29,038 nucleotides of DNA from Candidatus Woesearchaeota archaeon (GCA_018221175.1 JAAOYE010000070.1:1-29038); one strand, 5' to 3'; shown: positions 14,621 through 22,710, counted from the stretch's first letter. The notes: generated by a model from the sequence alone, not told the origin. A program made the numbers and translations.

Positions 14621-16423
14621 TTAGTACCTGTCTTCAAGTGTTAATTTTGGGTATATGCCAAGCGTTTTTAGTTCGTCAAGCATTAGCTTGAATGCGTATG
14701 ATAATTCGATGTTTGTAATTACAGTGTTATCGCCGCATACTGAGCAGTAGCTTCTGTTTTTAAATTCGTCATGGATTGCGATTAGTCCGCACTCTTCGCA
14801 TACCGGGACCACTGTTTTGTCTGAGTCAAACCTGTCTTTTAAGAGCAGTGATGCTCCGTGCGCAACAAATGTGTCTTTTTCCATCTCTCCAAGCCGCAAA
14901 CCGCCTTCTTTTGCTCTTCCTTCTGTTGGCTGTCTTGTTAAAAGCTGGATTGGTCCTCTTGCTCTTGAATGGAGTTTGTTTGCAACCATGTGCTTTAGTT
15001 TTAGATAGTACATGTTTCCTACAAAGATTTTGGCGCTAAACATTTCTCCTGTTCTGCCGTTGTACATTGTTTCTGTGCCATCATCTCTAAATCCTCTGCT
15101 TTGAAGCTCTTTTCTTAGATCTACTTCGTTTTCTGATGTGAATGTGGTGCCGTCGATGTATCTGCCTGAAAGTGCGCCTACTTTTCCTCCGACAAGCTCA
15201 ACAAGGTGGCTGATTGTCATCCTTGAAGGGATTCCGTGAGGATTGAACAATAAGTCAGGGGTTATTCCGTTTGCGCTAAACGGCATGTCGTTTTGCGGAA
15301 CTATTAGTCCAACAACCCCTTTTTGTCCGTGTCTGCTTGTGAATTTGTCGCCTATTTCTGGAATTCTTTGGTCTCTTAGCCTTACTTGCACAAGTTTGTT
15401 CCCTTCTTCGTTTTCTGTAATCATCACAAAATCTATTGTGCCCCTTTCACCGTGCTTCATCGCTGTTGATGATTCACGTCTTTGGCTTTGGGTAAGGTTG
15501 TATTCGTCAAGTGATGAGAGAAATCTTGGAGGGCTGGATTTTCCTATAATAACATCTCCTTCTGTGACTTGCGCTTCTGGGAATATGATTCCATCTTCTT
15601 CAAGATATCTGTAATCTTGTTCGCTTCTGTAACCTCTTACTTCTTTGTCAGGGATAGAGATTTCATCGATTAGGCCTCCCTGATATCTTAGTTCTGCTGC
15701 GATTTCTGGCCTGTAGTATGTGCTTCTTGCAAGGCCTCGCTGTATAGATCCTTGGTTGATTACAATTGCGTCTTCCATGTTGTATCCGTCAAAGCTCATA
15801 ACAGCAACAATTATGTTTTGTCCTGCCGGGTGCTTTTCATAGTCTGATATTGTGTGTGTTACAGATGTTACGATTGGGATTTGCGGGCTGTGAAGGAGGT
15901 TTACGTCCATGTCCATTCTTACAAGGTAGTTCGCAGCGTAAAATCCTAGTGCCTGCTTTTGGTTTTTGCTTCCTGCATTAAGCCTTGTTGATGCGTTGAA
16001 GTTTCCAAACGGCACCAGGCTTGTTGCAAGACCAACCATGGCAAGCGGCAACAGCTCTAAGTGTGTGTGCTTATCTGTAATTTCTTCTTCTTTAAATGAT
16101 ACAAGAGCGTTTTCTTCTTCTCCTGCATCAACGTATTCTATTACGCCTTGAAGAATTAAGTCTGAGTATGTGATTTCTCCTTTTTCAAGCTGTTCTATAT
16201 GTTTTTGTGTTAAAAGAGGTTTTGAGTCCTTTACAACGATTAGTGGCCGAGTCACTCTTCCTTTTGTGCTTTCAATGAGAAGATCGTCTGATTTTTCGTT
16301 GTATGAAATGTTTATTTCTGAGCTTATTTTTCCTTTTCTTCGTTCTTCTTTGAATTGTGTTATAACTTCTTTTGGGTCATGTACGGTTCCTATGAATTTG
16401 CCGTTATGCAGTACTTCTGTCAT
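14621..16423 (-). CDS. rpoB1: DNA-directed RNA polymerase subunit B'
   Basis: 600 residues, the C-terminal half of the second largest subunit. Motifs: RHGQKGVVGLIVPQND, RQPTEGRAKEGGLRLGEMEK, and a C-terminal zinc ribbon with CEECG and CSVCG. B split into B' and B'' is common in euryarchaeal and some DPANN lineages. Its ATG overlaps the rpoB2 stop by 4 bases (ATGA), with GGAGG as ribosome binding site inside rpoB2. Confidence 0.97.
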   Translation of the reverse strand: MTEVLHNGKFIGTVHDPKEVITQFKEERRKGKISSEINISYNEKSDDLLIESTKGRVTRPLIVVKDSKPLLTQKHIEQLEKGEITYSDLILQGVIEYVDAGEEENALVSFKEEEITDKHTHLELLPLAMVGLATSLVPFGNFNASTRLNAGSKNQKQALGFYAANYLVRMDMDVNLLHSPQIPIVTSVTHTISDYEKHPAGQNIIVAVMSFDGYNMEDAIVINQGSIQRGLARSTYYRPEIAAELRYQGGLIDEISIPDKEVRGYRSEQDYRYLEEDGIIFPEAQVTEGDVIIGKSSPPRFLSSLDEYNLTQSQRRESSTAMKHGERGTIDFVMITENEEGNKLVQVRLRDQRIPEIGDKFTSRHGQKGVVGLIVPQNDMPFSANGITPDLLFNPHGIPSRMTISHLVELVGGKVGALSGRYIDGTTFTSENEVDLRKELQSRGFRDDGTETMYNGRTGEMFSAKIFVGNMYYLKLKHMVANKLHSRARGPIQLLTRQPTEGRAKEGGLRLGEMEKDTFVAHGASLLLKDRFDSDKTVVPVCEECGLIAIHDEFKNRSYCSVCGDNTVITNIELSYAFKLMLDELKTLGIYPKLTLEDRY

Positions 16424-17916
16424 TTTTTGCCTCCATATGACACAGGTTTGACTCCCATTTTTGTAATTAAGGCCATGACTTCTTCTTCATTTGTTTCTTG
16501 TGATATCCTTGTTAGAAGTGAAAGATTTTTTCTAAGCCCAATATTTGTTCCTTCAGGTGTCTCAACCGGGCAAAGCCGTCCCAAATGGGTTGAGTGAAGA
16601 GCTCTTGCCGCAAAGTTTTCCTGTGTTGCCGAAAGCGGGCTTACAACTCTTTGAAGGTGAGATAGTGTCTCTAAGAAATTTAGTCTTTGGATTCTTTGGC
16701 TGATGCCTTTTCTGCCGCCAACCCAGTTGCCTGTCGCCATCGAGCTGTATATTCTTGAAGTTAGCAGTTTGTCTCTGATTATGACTTTTATTGACGGGAA
16801 CTTTCCTCTTTTTACTATTCTTTGAAAGTTGTATAGGATATCCCCTGTTAGTACTTTTAGGTTCACTCTAAAAAGGTCTGCTAGAAGGCCCCCTGCCAAC
16901 TTCAGCCTCTTGTTTGAGTAGTGGTCTTTGTCGCTTACTTCGAGTTTCCCGCTTGATACTTCTATGAATTTTTTTATCATTTTGCAGATGTTGTATGCTT
17001 TCATTGTCCTGTCTTGTTTTGATGTACCGATGTGAGGAAGCAGGTATTTGTCGATGATTTCTCCCATTCTTTCAAGCCTTATCTCTTTTGTCTGTGTTAT
17101 CCCTATCTTTTTTGAAATCATGTCTATTGCGTCTTCATCATTTTTTACGTCGACAAATTCGTATAAGTTAATGTAAATCTGGCTTGGGTCGTCAATCCCT
17201 ATAAATTTCATTATATCTTCATCTTTTACAAGGCCAAGAGCTTTGACTAGCAAAATTGCAGGAATTCTTTTAACCCTTGTGAATGTCATATAAAATATGC
17301 CATCTTTTAGCTGCTCTAATGAGTGCGGGATCTTGTATGAGCCGTATTCTGAGAAAAGCTTTGCTGTGTATTTTGAAGGACCAATCGTGTTTTCTTCAAT
17401 CATTAGCTTGTTTGATGCCAGATCTTCAATGTTAATGACGACTTTTTCAGTACCATTAATTATAAAGTATCCGCCAGGATCAGTTGGGTCTTCTCCTTGC
17501 TTTATTAGTTCTTCTTCTGACAGGCTGTGAAGGTGGCAGTGCTTTGATTTTAGCATGATTGGCAGCTGTGCTACTTGTGTTTCAAACTGTTCACGCTGAA
17601 CTCCGTCAATATGTGCTGATGCTGTTATAAAAACCGGTGCAGCGTAGCTTATCTTCCTTAGTCTTGCTTCATTTGGATAAATAGCCCTTTTGCTTCCGTC
17701 AGCTTCTGTTATCTCCGGCTTTTTAACAACAATTTTTTCCAGTCTGATTTTGAACTCGTCAATGTTGTGAGGAATAATTGTCGGCTCTATGTCTGAGTTT
17801 TCATCGATAATTTTTTGAAGTTCTGTTTCTATAAACTGGTTAAATGATTCAATGCTTGAACTTACAAAGCTGTTTTCTTCAAAGTATTTCTTGAGCAGCA
17901 AATTTTGTTTATTCAT
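16420..17916 (-). CDS. rpoB2: DNA-directed RNA polymerase subunit B''
   Basis: 498 residues, the N-terminal half of the second largest subunit. Motifs: GYFIINGTEKVVINIEDLAS, LAGGLLADLFRVNLK, and the end region RALHSTHLGRLCPVETPEGT, which is the rifampicin-region equivalent. The ATG at 17916 overlaps the end of rpoH by 8 bases; a TTG one codon up is less likely. Confidence 0.97.
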   Translation of the reverse strand: MNKQNLLLKKYFEENSFVSSSIESFNQFIETELQKIIDENSDIEPTIIPHNIDEFKIRLEKIVVKKPEITEADGSKRAIYPNEARLRKISYAAPVFITASAHIDGVQREQFETQVAQLPIMLKSKHCHLHSLSEEELIKQGEDPTDPGGYFIINGTEKVVINIEDLASNKLMIEENTIGPSKYTAKLFSEYGSYKIPHSLEQLKDGIFYMTFTRVKRIPAILLVKALGLVKDEDIMKFIGIDDPSQIYINLYEFVDVKNDEDAIDMISKKIGITQTKEIRLERMGEIIDKYLLPHIGTSKQDRTMKAYNICKMIKKFIEVSSGKLEVSDKDHYSNKRLKLAGGLLADLFRVNLKVLTGDILYNFQRIVKRGKFPSIKVIIRDKLLTSRIYSSMATGNWVGGRKGISQRIQRLNFLETLSHLQRVVSPLSATQENFAARALHSTHLGRLCPVETPEGTNIGLRKNLSLLTRISQETNEEEVMALITKMGVKPVSYGGKK

Positions 17917-18157
17917 CAACTACCACCCTATAAAAAACAGAGATTCCTTCTGTTCTTGAAAATCTATGGATTTTGAAAACATCATCTACTTTTGGGTTCA
18001 TATCCATAATTGCTGCGTCTGTTGCTAGAAGTTTTGGAAGCTCGCCTAGATTGCATTTGAACTCTTTTAGAAGATCATTTTTTTGCTTTTCTGAGAGTTT
18101 TTCATGTTTTGGAACAAGTGTGTGGTGATTGTAATTTTTCGCCTTCCTTTTTGCCAT
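17909..18157 (-). CDS. rpoH: DNA-directed RNA polymerase subunit H
   Basis: 82 residues, homologous to the C-terminal part of eukaryotic Rpb5. Recognised by LVPKHEKLSEKQKNDLL and KVDDVFKIHRFSRTEG, with the end FYRVVVDE. GGAGG stands 8 nt before the ATG. The tRNA-Lys gene ends only 25 bases upstream, so the operon is either read through from the tRNA promoter or has a promoter inside the tRNA region. Confidence 0.96.
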   Translation of the reverse strand: MAKRKAKNYNHHTLVPKHEKLSEKQKNDLLKEFKCNLGELPKLLATDAAIMDMNPKVDDVFKIHRFSRTEGISVFYRVVVDE

Positions 18158-18182
18158 TTGTTTTTTCCTCCAGTGATATGGA

Positions 18183-18307
18183 TGGGCCGGACGAGGTTTG
18201 AACTCGCGACCACTCGATTGCTTTCGCGCAGCGAAAGTCTCGAAAACGATTTGTTTTCGTTGCCTGCGTTAAAAGTCGAGTGCTCTACCAGACTGAGCTA
18301 CCGGCCC
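18183..18307 (-). tRNA. tRNA-Lys(UUU) with one intron
   Basis: Acceptor stem GGGCCGG pairs perfectly with CCGGCCC. The D stem is GCTC/GAGC, the anticodon stem CTCGA/TCGAG and the T arm GCGAG-TTCAAAC-CTCGT. Position 73 is A. The anticodon loop reads C-T-TTT-A-A after splicing, giving anticodon UUU. CCA is not encoded. The 125-nt gene includes a 51-nt intron after position 37, the canonical archaeal site. Kae1, encoded in this window, would be needed for t6A at A37. Confidence 0.95.
18219..18269 (-). other. Intron of tRNA-Lys (position 37/38)
   Basis: 51 nt between A37 and position 38. It holds two strong hairpins: CGAAAAC/GTTTTCG and CTTTCGC-TGC-GCGAAAG. Boundaries may move by one base because an A occurs on both sides. 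Confidence 0.85.
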
Positions 18308-18335
18308 GCGTAAGTATAAACGCCCTGGCCGGGAA

Positions 18336-18365
18336 TCTCGCCAAGGAACATGAAGTTCGCTTATT
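18336..18365 (-). other. T-loop intron of tRNA-Asp, 30 nt
   Basis: Inserted after TTCGA of the T loop; the remaining TT completes the 7-nt loop. The insert folds as AAG-C-GAAC-TTCAT-GTTC-CTT. A short TCG/CGA helix flanked by bulges fits a relaxed bulge-helix-bulge. Boundaries are uncertain by one or two bases. Confidence 0.8.
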
Positions 18366-18385
18366 TCGAACCCGGGTCGAAGCCT

Positions 18386-18430
18386 TTCAGTAATAACGAA
18401 AGATTCGAAAATCTTCGATTTTCGTTATCT
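18386..18430 (-). other. Anticodon-loop intron of tRNA-Asp, 45 nt
   Basis: Inserted after position 37. It forms a 9-bp stem ATAACGAAA/TTTCGTTAT with a smaller inner stem TCGAA/TTCGA. Confidence 0.85.
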
Positions 18431-18449
18431 CGACAGGGCTTCATGATAG

Positions 18450-18470
18450 TTGCCGCAAACTTTTGTTTGT
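18450..18470 (-). other. D-loop intron of tRNA-Asp, 20-21 nt
   Basis: Between AGTCCGGC and (A)CTA of the D loop. The insert forms CAAAC-AAAA-GTTTG. Around it, CCG pairs with CGG and TAGT pairs with ACTA, leaving small bulges (GCA and CA) on opposite strands: a relaxed bulge-helix-bulge, as archaeal tRNA splicing endonuclease recognises. The 3' boundary is uncertain by one base. Confidence 0.75.
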
Positions 18471-18671
18471 GCCGGACTACACTACCAGGGCATTGTCATT
18501 GTTTATTGCTTTTTTAACCCGATTTTTGCATACTGTCAACTAACATCCAAATAAAGTTATGTTATTAAAAATTTGAGCTGTTAATCGTCGTTTCACCGGG
18601 ACACGCATATTTAATTCTAGCAATCACGACAAGAAATTAGGGCTCCTTTAAAAATGTATCGTTTTGTCAAG

Positions 18672-18697
18672 AAAAAATGGAGGATGGCAAATCCTCC
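18672..18697 (-). terminator. Terminator-like hairpin and T-tract after tRNA-Tyr
   Basis: On the minus strand GGAGGAT-TTGCC-ATCCTCC forms a perfect 7-bp stem and is followed by ATTTTTTCTT. It begins 3 bases past the tRNA-Tyr end. Archaea often terminate on T-tracts alone, so the stem may instead be a processing or protective structure. Confidence 0.65.
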
Positions 18698-18730
18698 CAA
18701 TCCCCCTGCCCAGACTTGAACCGGGGATTT

Positions 18731-18762
18731 CGAGCACCACAAACAAGAGCTTGCGATTGTTT
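18731..18762 (-). other. Variable-region intron of tRNA-Tyr, about 32 nt
   Basis: Lies between the 3' anticodon stem CCGAG and the variable bases AAATC. The insert forms AAACAA/TTGTTT. The A-run at both ends allows the boundary to slide by up to 3 bases. The alternative, a long variable arm as in bacterial tRNA-Tyr, leaves some 15 bases unexplained. Confidence 0.65.
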
Positions 18763-18768
18763 CTCGGT

Positions 18769-18823
18769 ATCGGCTGATTGTCTTTCATCCATACCACTGA
18801 AAGTGGGTTTTGTCAGACAACAC
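18769..18823 (-). other. Anticodon-loop intron of tRNA-Tyr, 55 nt
   Basis: Inserted after position 37 (loop CTGTAG before, A after). It contains CCCACTTTCAGTGG and further short stems. Confidence 0.85.
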
Positions 18824-18904
18824 CTACAGCCGAGCGCATTAGCCACTATGCTACAGGGGGATAGTCTATTTGGAAATATGTCTTGTTTAAAAGCTTTTTT
18901 ATTA

Positions 18905-20368
18905 TCAAGCATAAATCTTGATTCTGTGCTTTTTAGAATGAGTTACTCTTTCACGCCCTCTAAATGTTTCATACTTTATCTTTGTCGCTGGCAAAGTCAG
19001 ACTTCCAACAATGTTGAGTTTTGATTTAATCTTATATGTGATTATTCTTTCTTCAAAAGGCTCCAGATAATTGATATCCCATCGAATGATTGTTCCTCGT
19101 TTGTCATGCTTTATTATCTTTGTGGGCTCAAGTGTTCCAAGAGTTGACTCCTTAACAAGTTTAGCAAGTGATGGAACGCTTTCAATTACCTTGACGTTTT
19201 CTACTGGGTTTTGGCTTCTGTTTCTTACAAGAACCCTTATCTTGAATTCAGACACACCTTCATGCGATGGAGAGCTTGTAATAGCCTCTTTTTTAGAGAC
19301 TATCGGGTTTCTTAGCTGATAATAAGCTAAAATAGAAAGGATTGTTAGAAGAATGAGATATACTATGTATCTATAATTAGTTACGACTTCAATATCTATT
19401 GTTTCCCTGGGCTCCAAAGAGGTTTCAAAGGTTCTAAACCGCTTCCCATTCTCTTTAATCCTCTCTGAATCAGGCTTGGTGAATGTGACCAGGTTTTCAA
19501 AAAATCCTACTTGATACTTATAGGGCTTGTTATTTTGGGTGTTTCCAAAGTTTGTAAGTTTGATAAATGTCTTGGTTTTCAAAAACTTCTCTGTGACATC
19601 TTTGTCTTTCTGTATTTCGCTGTATGGAATCACTCTTATTGGCACTTTAAGCTGGTTGATAACTTCATCTTCGTTACTTAATGTTACGATTAGGTTGTCT
19701 TCTTGCGGCGGTTCAAAGTCAGAAAGCTTAAAATTAAATTTCTCTGTTTTTTCTTCCAAGGAATCAAAAGGAATCCCATACACTTTGTTAATTAGCTTTG
19801 ACTCTATGCTAATAGTTAAGTTGTCGTATTCGCGCGCGTTTCTGTTTCTAAGATATATTCCAACAGGCACAATTGCTCTTGGGTCTATTTCTGTTGGTAT
19901 CTCAACATTTAAGGCGATTGAAGAAACATAGCCAAGCGGCAAAGGATTTAACGGTTTGATAAATATCAAAAACAAAGATTTATCGACTTCTTCAGTTAGG
20001 GATGACTTGACATTAAGAATCACACCGTATTGCCCTGGCGCAACAGTTGCTTTTGGGTCGACATATAATGTGTACTTCTTGGTCTCTTTTGGACCCACTT
20101 TAAAGACCTGCGGGTCAGATGTGACTATCCAGTCAGGATCGCTTGTGTAGGGTGACACAAAGTTTTCTTCATTAATTCCGTTGTTTGTAATAGTGAGTTC
20201 GTACTCCGCGACTTCATCCTCAAAAATCACTCCTTTTGATGTATTAATGGCAACATCAAAGTCGCTGTATAATGGAATCTGTGCAGATACTGCTCCTGCT
20301 ATAAGTATACTAAATAATAGATTTAAAATAATATAGTGAAGCCGTCTTTTCACTTTGAATTCACCCAT
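18905..20368 (-). CDS. Secreted/membrane protein with beta domains, function unknown
   Basis: 487 residues. A signal peptide or N-terminal anchor covers about 1-30 (ILNLLFSILIAGAVSAQ). Residues about 35-330 look like repeated immunoglobulin-like domains (EYELTITNNGINEENF, YTLYVDPKATVAPGQYGV, of the NEW3 / CARDB-like kind). A membrane helix follows at about 335-353 (YIVYLILLTILSILAYYQL). The last 130 residues (FKIRVLVRNRSQNPVENVKV ...) look like a DUF11-like beta domain. TTTAAATA about 25 nt before the ATG fits a leaderless promoter. It is probably a surface or envelope protein of the archaeal cell. Confidence 0.75.
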   Translation of the reverse strand: MGEFKVKRRLHYIILNLLFSILIAGAVSAQIPLYSDFDVAINTSKGVIFEDEVAEYELTITNNGINEENFVSPYTSDPDWIVTSDPQVFKVGPKETKKYTLYVDPKATVAPGQYGVILNVKSSLTEEVDKSLFLIFIKPLNPLPLGYVSSIALNVEIPTEIDPRAIVPVGIYLRNRNAREYDNLTISIESKLINKVYGIPFDSLEEKTEKFNFKLSDFEPPQEDNLIVTLSNEDEVINQLKVPIRVIPYSEIQKDKDVTEKFLKTKTFIKLTNFGNTQNNKPYKYQVGFFENLVTFTKPDSERIKENGKRFRTFETSLEPRETIDIEVVTNYRYIVYLILLTILSILAYYQLRNPIVSKKEAITSSPSHEGVSEFKIRVLVRNRSQNPVENVKVIESVPSLAKLVKESTLGTLEPTKIIKHDKRGTIIRWDINYLEPFEERIITYKIKSKLNIVGSLTLPATKIKYETFRGRERVTHSKKHRIKIYA

Positions 20369-20409
20369 AAGAAATTACAACACACTTCTATTTAAATGTT
20401 TCTGTGGAT

Positions 20410-20700
20410 TTATTCCTGCTTGCCCTCAATAATTAGGTGGTTCTCGTCGTCAGCTTCAATCTTTATAGATTTAAGATTGTTAATGACAATATCTTTGCCA
20501 ATAAGAAGGTACTCAATGTTCAATCCATTAATTACAATTTTATGAATCTCTTTGTATTCCAAAAAATTTTTTGGAGTCATCTCATGGTCTTTGTGAGGAT
20601 CATTTACATCGAAAAGATTTACAAACACAGGATAGTTCTCATTCTCATCAGACTTCCCCTTTTTTCCAATAATTGCACTTTTTGTTTTAAACTCTTCCAT
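20410..20700 (-). CDS. Small protein of unknown function
   Basis: 96 residues from the ATG at 20700; a TTG at 20712 is in frame further up. Composition is soluble and mixed, with strands EIHKIVINGLNIEYLLIG and IKIEADDENHLIIEGKQE. No motif is recognised. A TTTAAATA box at about 20725-20732 fits a promoter. It sits between the surface protein and the RelA/SpoT homologue, all on the minus strand. Confidence 0.65.
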   Translation of the reverse strand: MEEFKTKSAIIGKKGKSDENENYPVFVNLFDVNDPHKDHEMTPKNFLEYKEIHKIVINGLNIEYLLIGKDIVINNLKSIKIEADDENHLIIEGKQE

Positions 20701-20739
20701 GATACGACCCAAGAAGTCTGCTTTTTTATTTAAATATTG

Positions 20740-22668
20740 CTAAAACGGAAACAGCTTCTTTTGGATTTTTACAGAGTTGATGTTGGAAATCTTTGATACA
20801 GACTCAACAAATTTTTGAAGCTTTGTGCCATCCTCAGACTTTATCTTTAAGGTTATTAACAAATTTAATTTCACAGTTTTAATATTGATTGAAAGTATCT
20901 GGTTATCAGTTCCAACAGCAGCGTTTAGCAAGTCATGGATAAGCCCAATCCTGTCCTGGACACTAATTATCAGCGTCTTTATTGTTTTATCCTCCTGCTT
21001 CCACTTCATAGGTATTGCTTTGTTTTGATCAAAAGAATGAACATTTGGACAGTCTTTTTTGTGGACAGTAAGTACACCTTCTTTTGTGATGAAGCCTATA
21101 ATGCTGTCCTGCAGCTGCGGGTGACAGCATTTTGAAAGCTTCACATTTCTTTTTCCATCATAATCAAGATATTTTACAAGATTAGTGTCAATTTTGTCAA
21201 GCTCGCTCATTGTTCTTATTGCTTTAGGGTCTTTATCCATTATGATGCCAAGAAGGGAGCGTATCTTAGAGCGTGCTTTTGAAGTTTTCACAAAATTAAG
21301 CCATGAACGATTTGGCCTTGCATTTTTCTGGGTTATTATCCTGCAGACATCCCCGCTTTTTAATTTATAGTCAAGCGGCACGATTTTTCCGTTAACTTCT
21401 GCCTTTGAACAAAGGTTTCCTATGTTTGTATGTACAGCGTACGCAAAATCTATCGGTGTTGAGTCTTCAGGCAAGATTAATGGGTCGCTTTTAGGTGTCA
21501 AAACCACGACTTCATCCTGGAAAAGGTCGATTTTTAAGTCTTCTACAAACTCTTTAGCGCTGCTTTCCTGTTTCCACTCCAAAATCTGCTTTAGCCAACC
21601 AATTTTTTGGTCAAATTTTTTGTCTCTTTCTGTTTGCTTATATCTCCAGTGTGCTGCAACACCCTCTTCTGCCTGGTGGTGCATTTCCATAGTCCTTATC
21701 TGAATTTCCAGGATTTTGTTATCTTCTGTTTTTACATCTATATGTATTGATTGGTAACCATTCTTTTTTGGATTTCTGATATAATCATCAAAATTTTCAG
21801 GAAGAGGTGTGTATAATCCCTTTATTATCTCAAGAATAGTGTAGCAGTCAGGAATCGTCTTTGCAATTATCCTAAGCGCGACCAAATCATTTATTTCTTC
21901 AAGACTTTTTTTCTTTTCCATCATCTTTTTGTAGATGCTAAAAAAATATTTTGCCCGCCCGCTAATTTTTACAGCCATATTCATGCGTTCAATTTTTTCT
22001 CCGATTTCTTTCATGATTTCTTTTGCTCTTTTTTCCCTCTCATCCCTTTTTTCATGAATTTCATCTGTTAGTTTATTGTAGGTTTTTGGCATTAAATACT
22101 TCATGGCAAGATCTTCAAGGTCTCCTTTTATACCCCACATTCCAAGCTTGTGAGCTATGGGTGCGTAGATGTTTAGGGTTTCTTCCGCGATTCTTTTTTT
22201 CTTGTCTTCTCGAAAGCTGTCAAGTGACTTCATGTTGTCAAGTCTGTCCGCGAGTTTTAGTATCATAACTCTCGCATCTTTTGATGTTGCAAGCAGCACT
22301 TTTCTAAGATTTTCAGCGTTGTAGTCATCAGCTGAAGTGAAGCGGACTTTTTCTACTTTTGTGACGCCCTCAACAATATTTACTATGTCTTCCTCGAATT
22401 CTTTTCTTAAGCTCTCAATAGTTATTTTTGTATCTTCAACCACATCATGAAGTAGCGCCGCGCATATTGTTTCGTGGTCCATTCTTTTCTGGGCAAGAAT
22501 TAATGCAACTGACAGGCTGTGAAAAACAAATGCTGCGCCTGACGCCCTTTTTTGGTCAGCGTGCGCTTTTTTTGCAAAGTCGTATGCTTTTTTGATTAAT
22601 TTGTAGTCTCTAGCCTGGTCATTGTATCTTTTTACTTCGTCTAAGACATCATCTATTGTAACGTTCAT
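20740..22668 (-). CDS. Full-length RelA/SpoT homologue ((p)ppGpp synthetase/hydrolase)
   Basis: 642 residues with the standard long-RSH order. HD hydrolase domain: residues 41-50 carry R41 and H50, then HDVVED (74-79) and LADRLDNM (139-146), so the manganese ligands are present. Synthetase domain: SGRAKYFFSIYKKM (236-249), DLVALR (261-266), CYTILE (275-280), NPKKNGYQSIH (299-309), EIQIRTMEMHHQAEEGVAAHW (starting E321). The TGS domain starts near 375, a Cys-rich CCHPQ segment follows, and an ACT domain closes the chain. The loop usually RxKD (bifunctional) or ExDD (RelA) reads NFDD. The start is the ATG at 22668, because TTTAAAAAA is 27 nt upstream; the frame continues further, into the MITE-like element. 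Long RSH genes are common in bacteria and rare in archaea. Confidence 0.93.
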   Translation of the reverse strand: MNVTIDDVLDEVKRYNDQARDYKLIKKAYDFAKKAHADQKRASGAAFVFHSLSVALILAQKRMDHETICAALLHDVVEDTKITIESLRKEFEEDIVNIVEGVTKVEKVRFTSADDYNAENLRKVLLATSKDARVMILKLADRLDNMKSLDSFREDKKKRIAEETLNIYAPIAHKLGMWGIKGDLEDLAMKYLMPKTYNKLTDEIHEKRDEREKRAKEIMKEIGEKIERMNMAVKISGRAKYFFSIYKKMMEKKKSLEEINDLVALRIIAKTIPDCYTILEIIKGLYTPLPENFDDYIRNPKKNGYQSIHIDVKTEDNKILEIQIRTMEMHHQAEEGVAAHWRYKQTERDKKFDQKIGWLKQILEWKQESSAKEFVEDLKIDLFQDEVVVLTPKSDPLILPEDSTPIDFAYAVHTNIGNLCSKAEVNGKIVPLDYKLKSGDVCRIITQKNARPNRSWLNFVKTSKARSKIRSLLGIIMDKDPKAIRTMSELDKIDTNLVKYLDYDGKRNVKLSKCCHPQLQDSIIGFITKEGVLTVHKKDCPNVHSFDQNKAIPMKWKQEDKTIKTLIISVQDRIGLIHDLLNAAVGTDNQILSINIKTVKLNLLITLKIKSEDGTKLQKFVESVSKISNINSVKIQKKLFPF

Positions 22669-22700
22669 ATAAACTTTGGATAACACTTGTTTTTTTAAAC

Positions 22701-22710
22701 GTTTTGTTAG
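22701..22710. repeat. Left copy of 10-bp target-site duplication
   Basis: GTTTTGTTAG directly precedes the left inverted repeat of the element at 22711-22853. It is identical to the right copy at 22854-22863. Confidence 0.75.

Larger units (their letters stand above)
18321..18491 (-). tRNA. tRNA-Asp(GUC) with three introns
   Basis: The mature parts assemble into a standard tRNA: acceptor GCCCTGG/CCAGGGC, TA at 8-9, D stem GTGT with TCAT, anticodon stem AAGCC/GGCTT, loop C-T-GTC-G-A, variable CGAC, T arm CCGGG-TTCGATT-CCCGG, and discriminator G73, which is an Asp identity base. The gene is 171 nt long, while the mature tRNA needs about 75. The surplus falls into three blocks, in the D loop, the anticodon loop and the T loop. 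Each has its own hairpin. The gene lies 13 bases before tRNA-Lys and is probably co-transcribed with it. Confidence 0.88.
18701..18860 (-). tRNA. tRNA-Tyr(GUA) with two introns
   Basis: Acceptor CCCCCTG/CAGGGGG gives C1-G72, the archaeal/eukaryotic Tyr identity pair, with A73. D stem is GCAT/ATGC, anticodon stem CTCGG/CCGAG, loop C-T-GTA-G-A, T arm CCCGG-TTCAAGT-CTGGG. The gene is 160 nt and needs 73 for a mature class I tRNA. The extra 87 nt fall into a 55-nt block in the anticodon loop and about 32 nt in the variable region. Confidence 0.88.

Noticed and set aside
18667..18912. Protein frames across the tRNA-Tyr region
   Set aside because: They cover tRNA sequence and its introns; no protein-like content.
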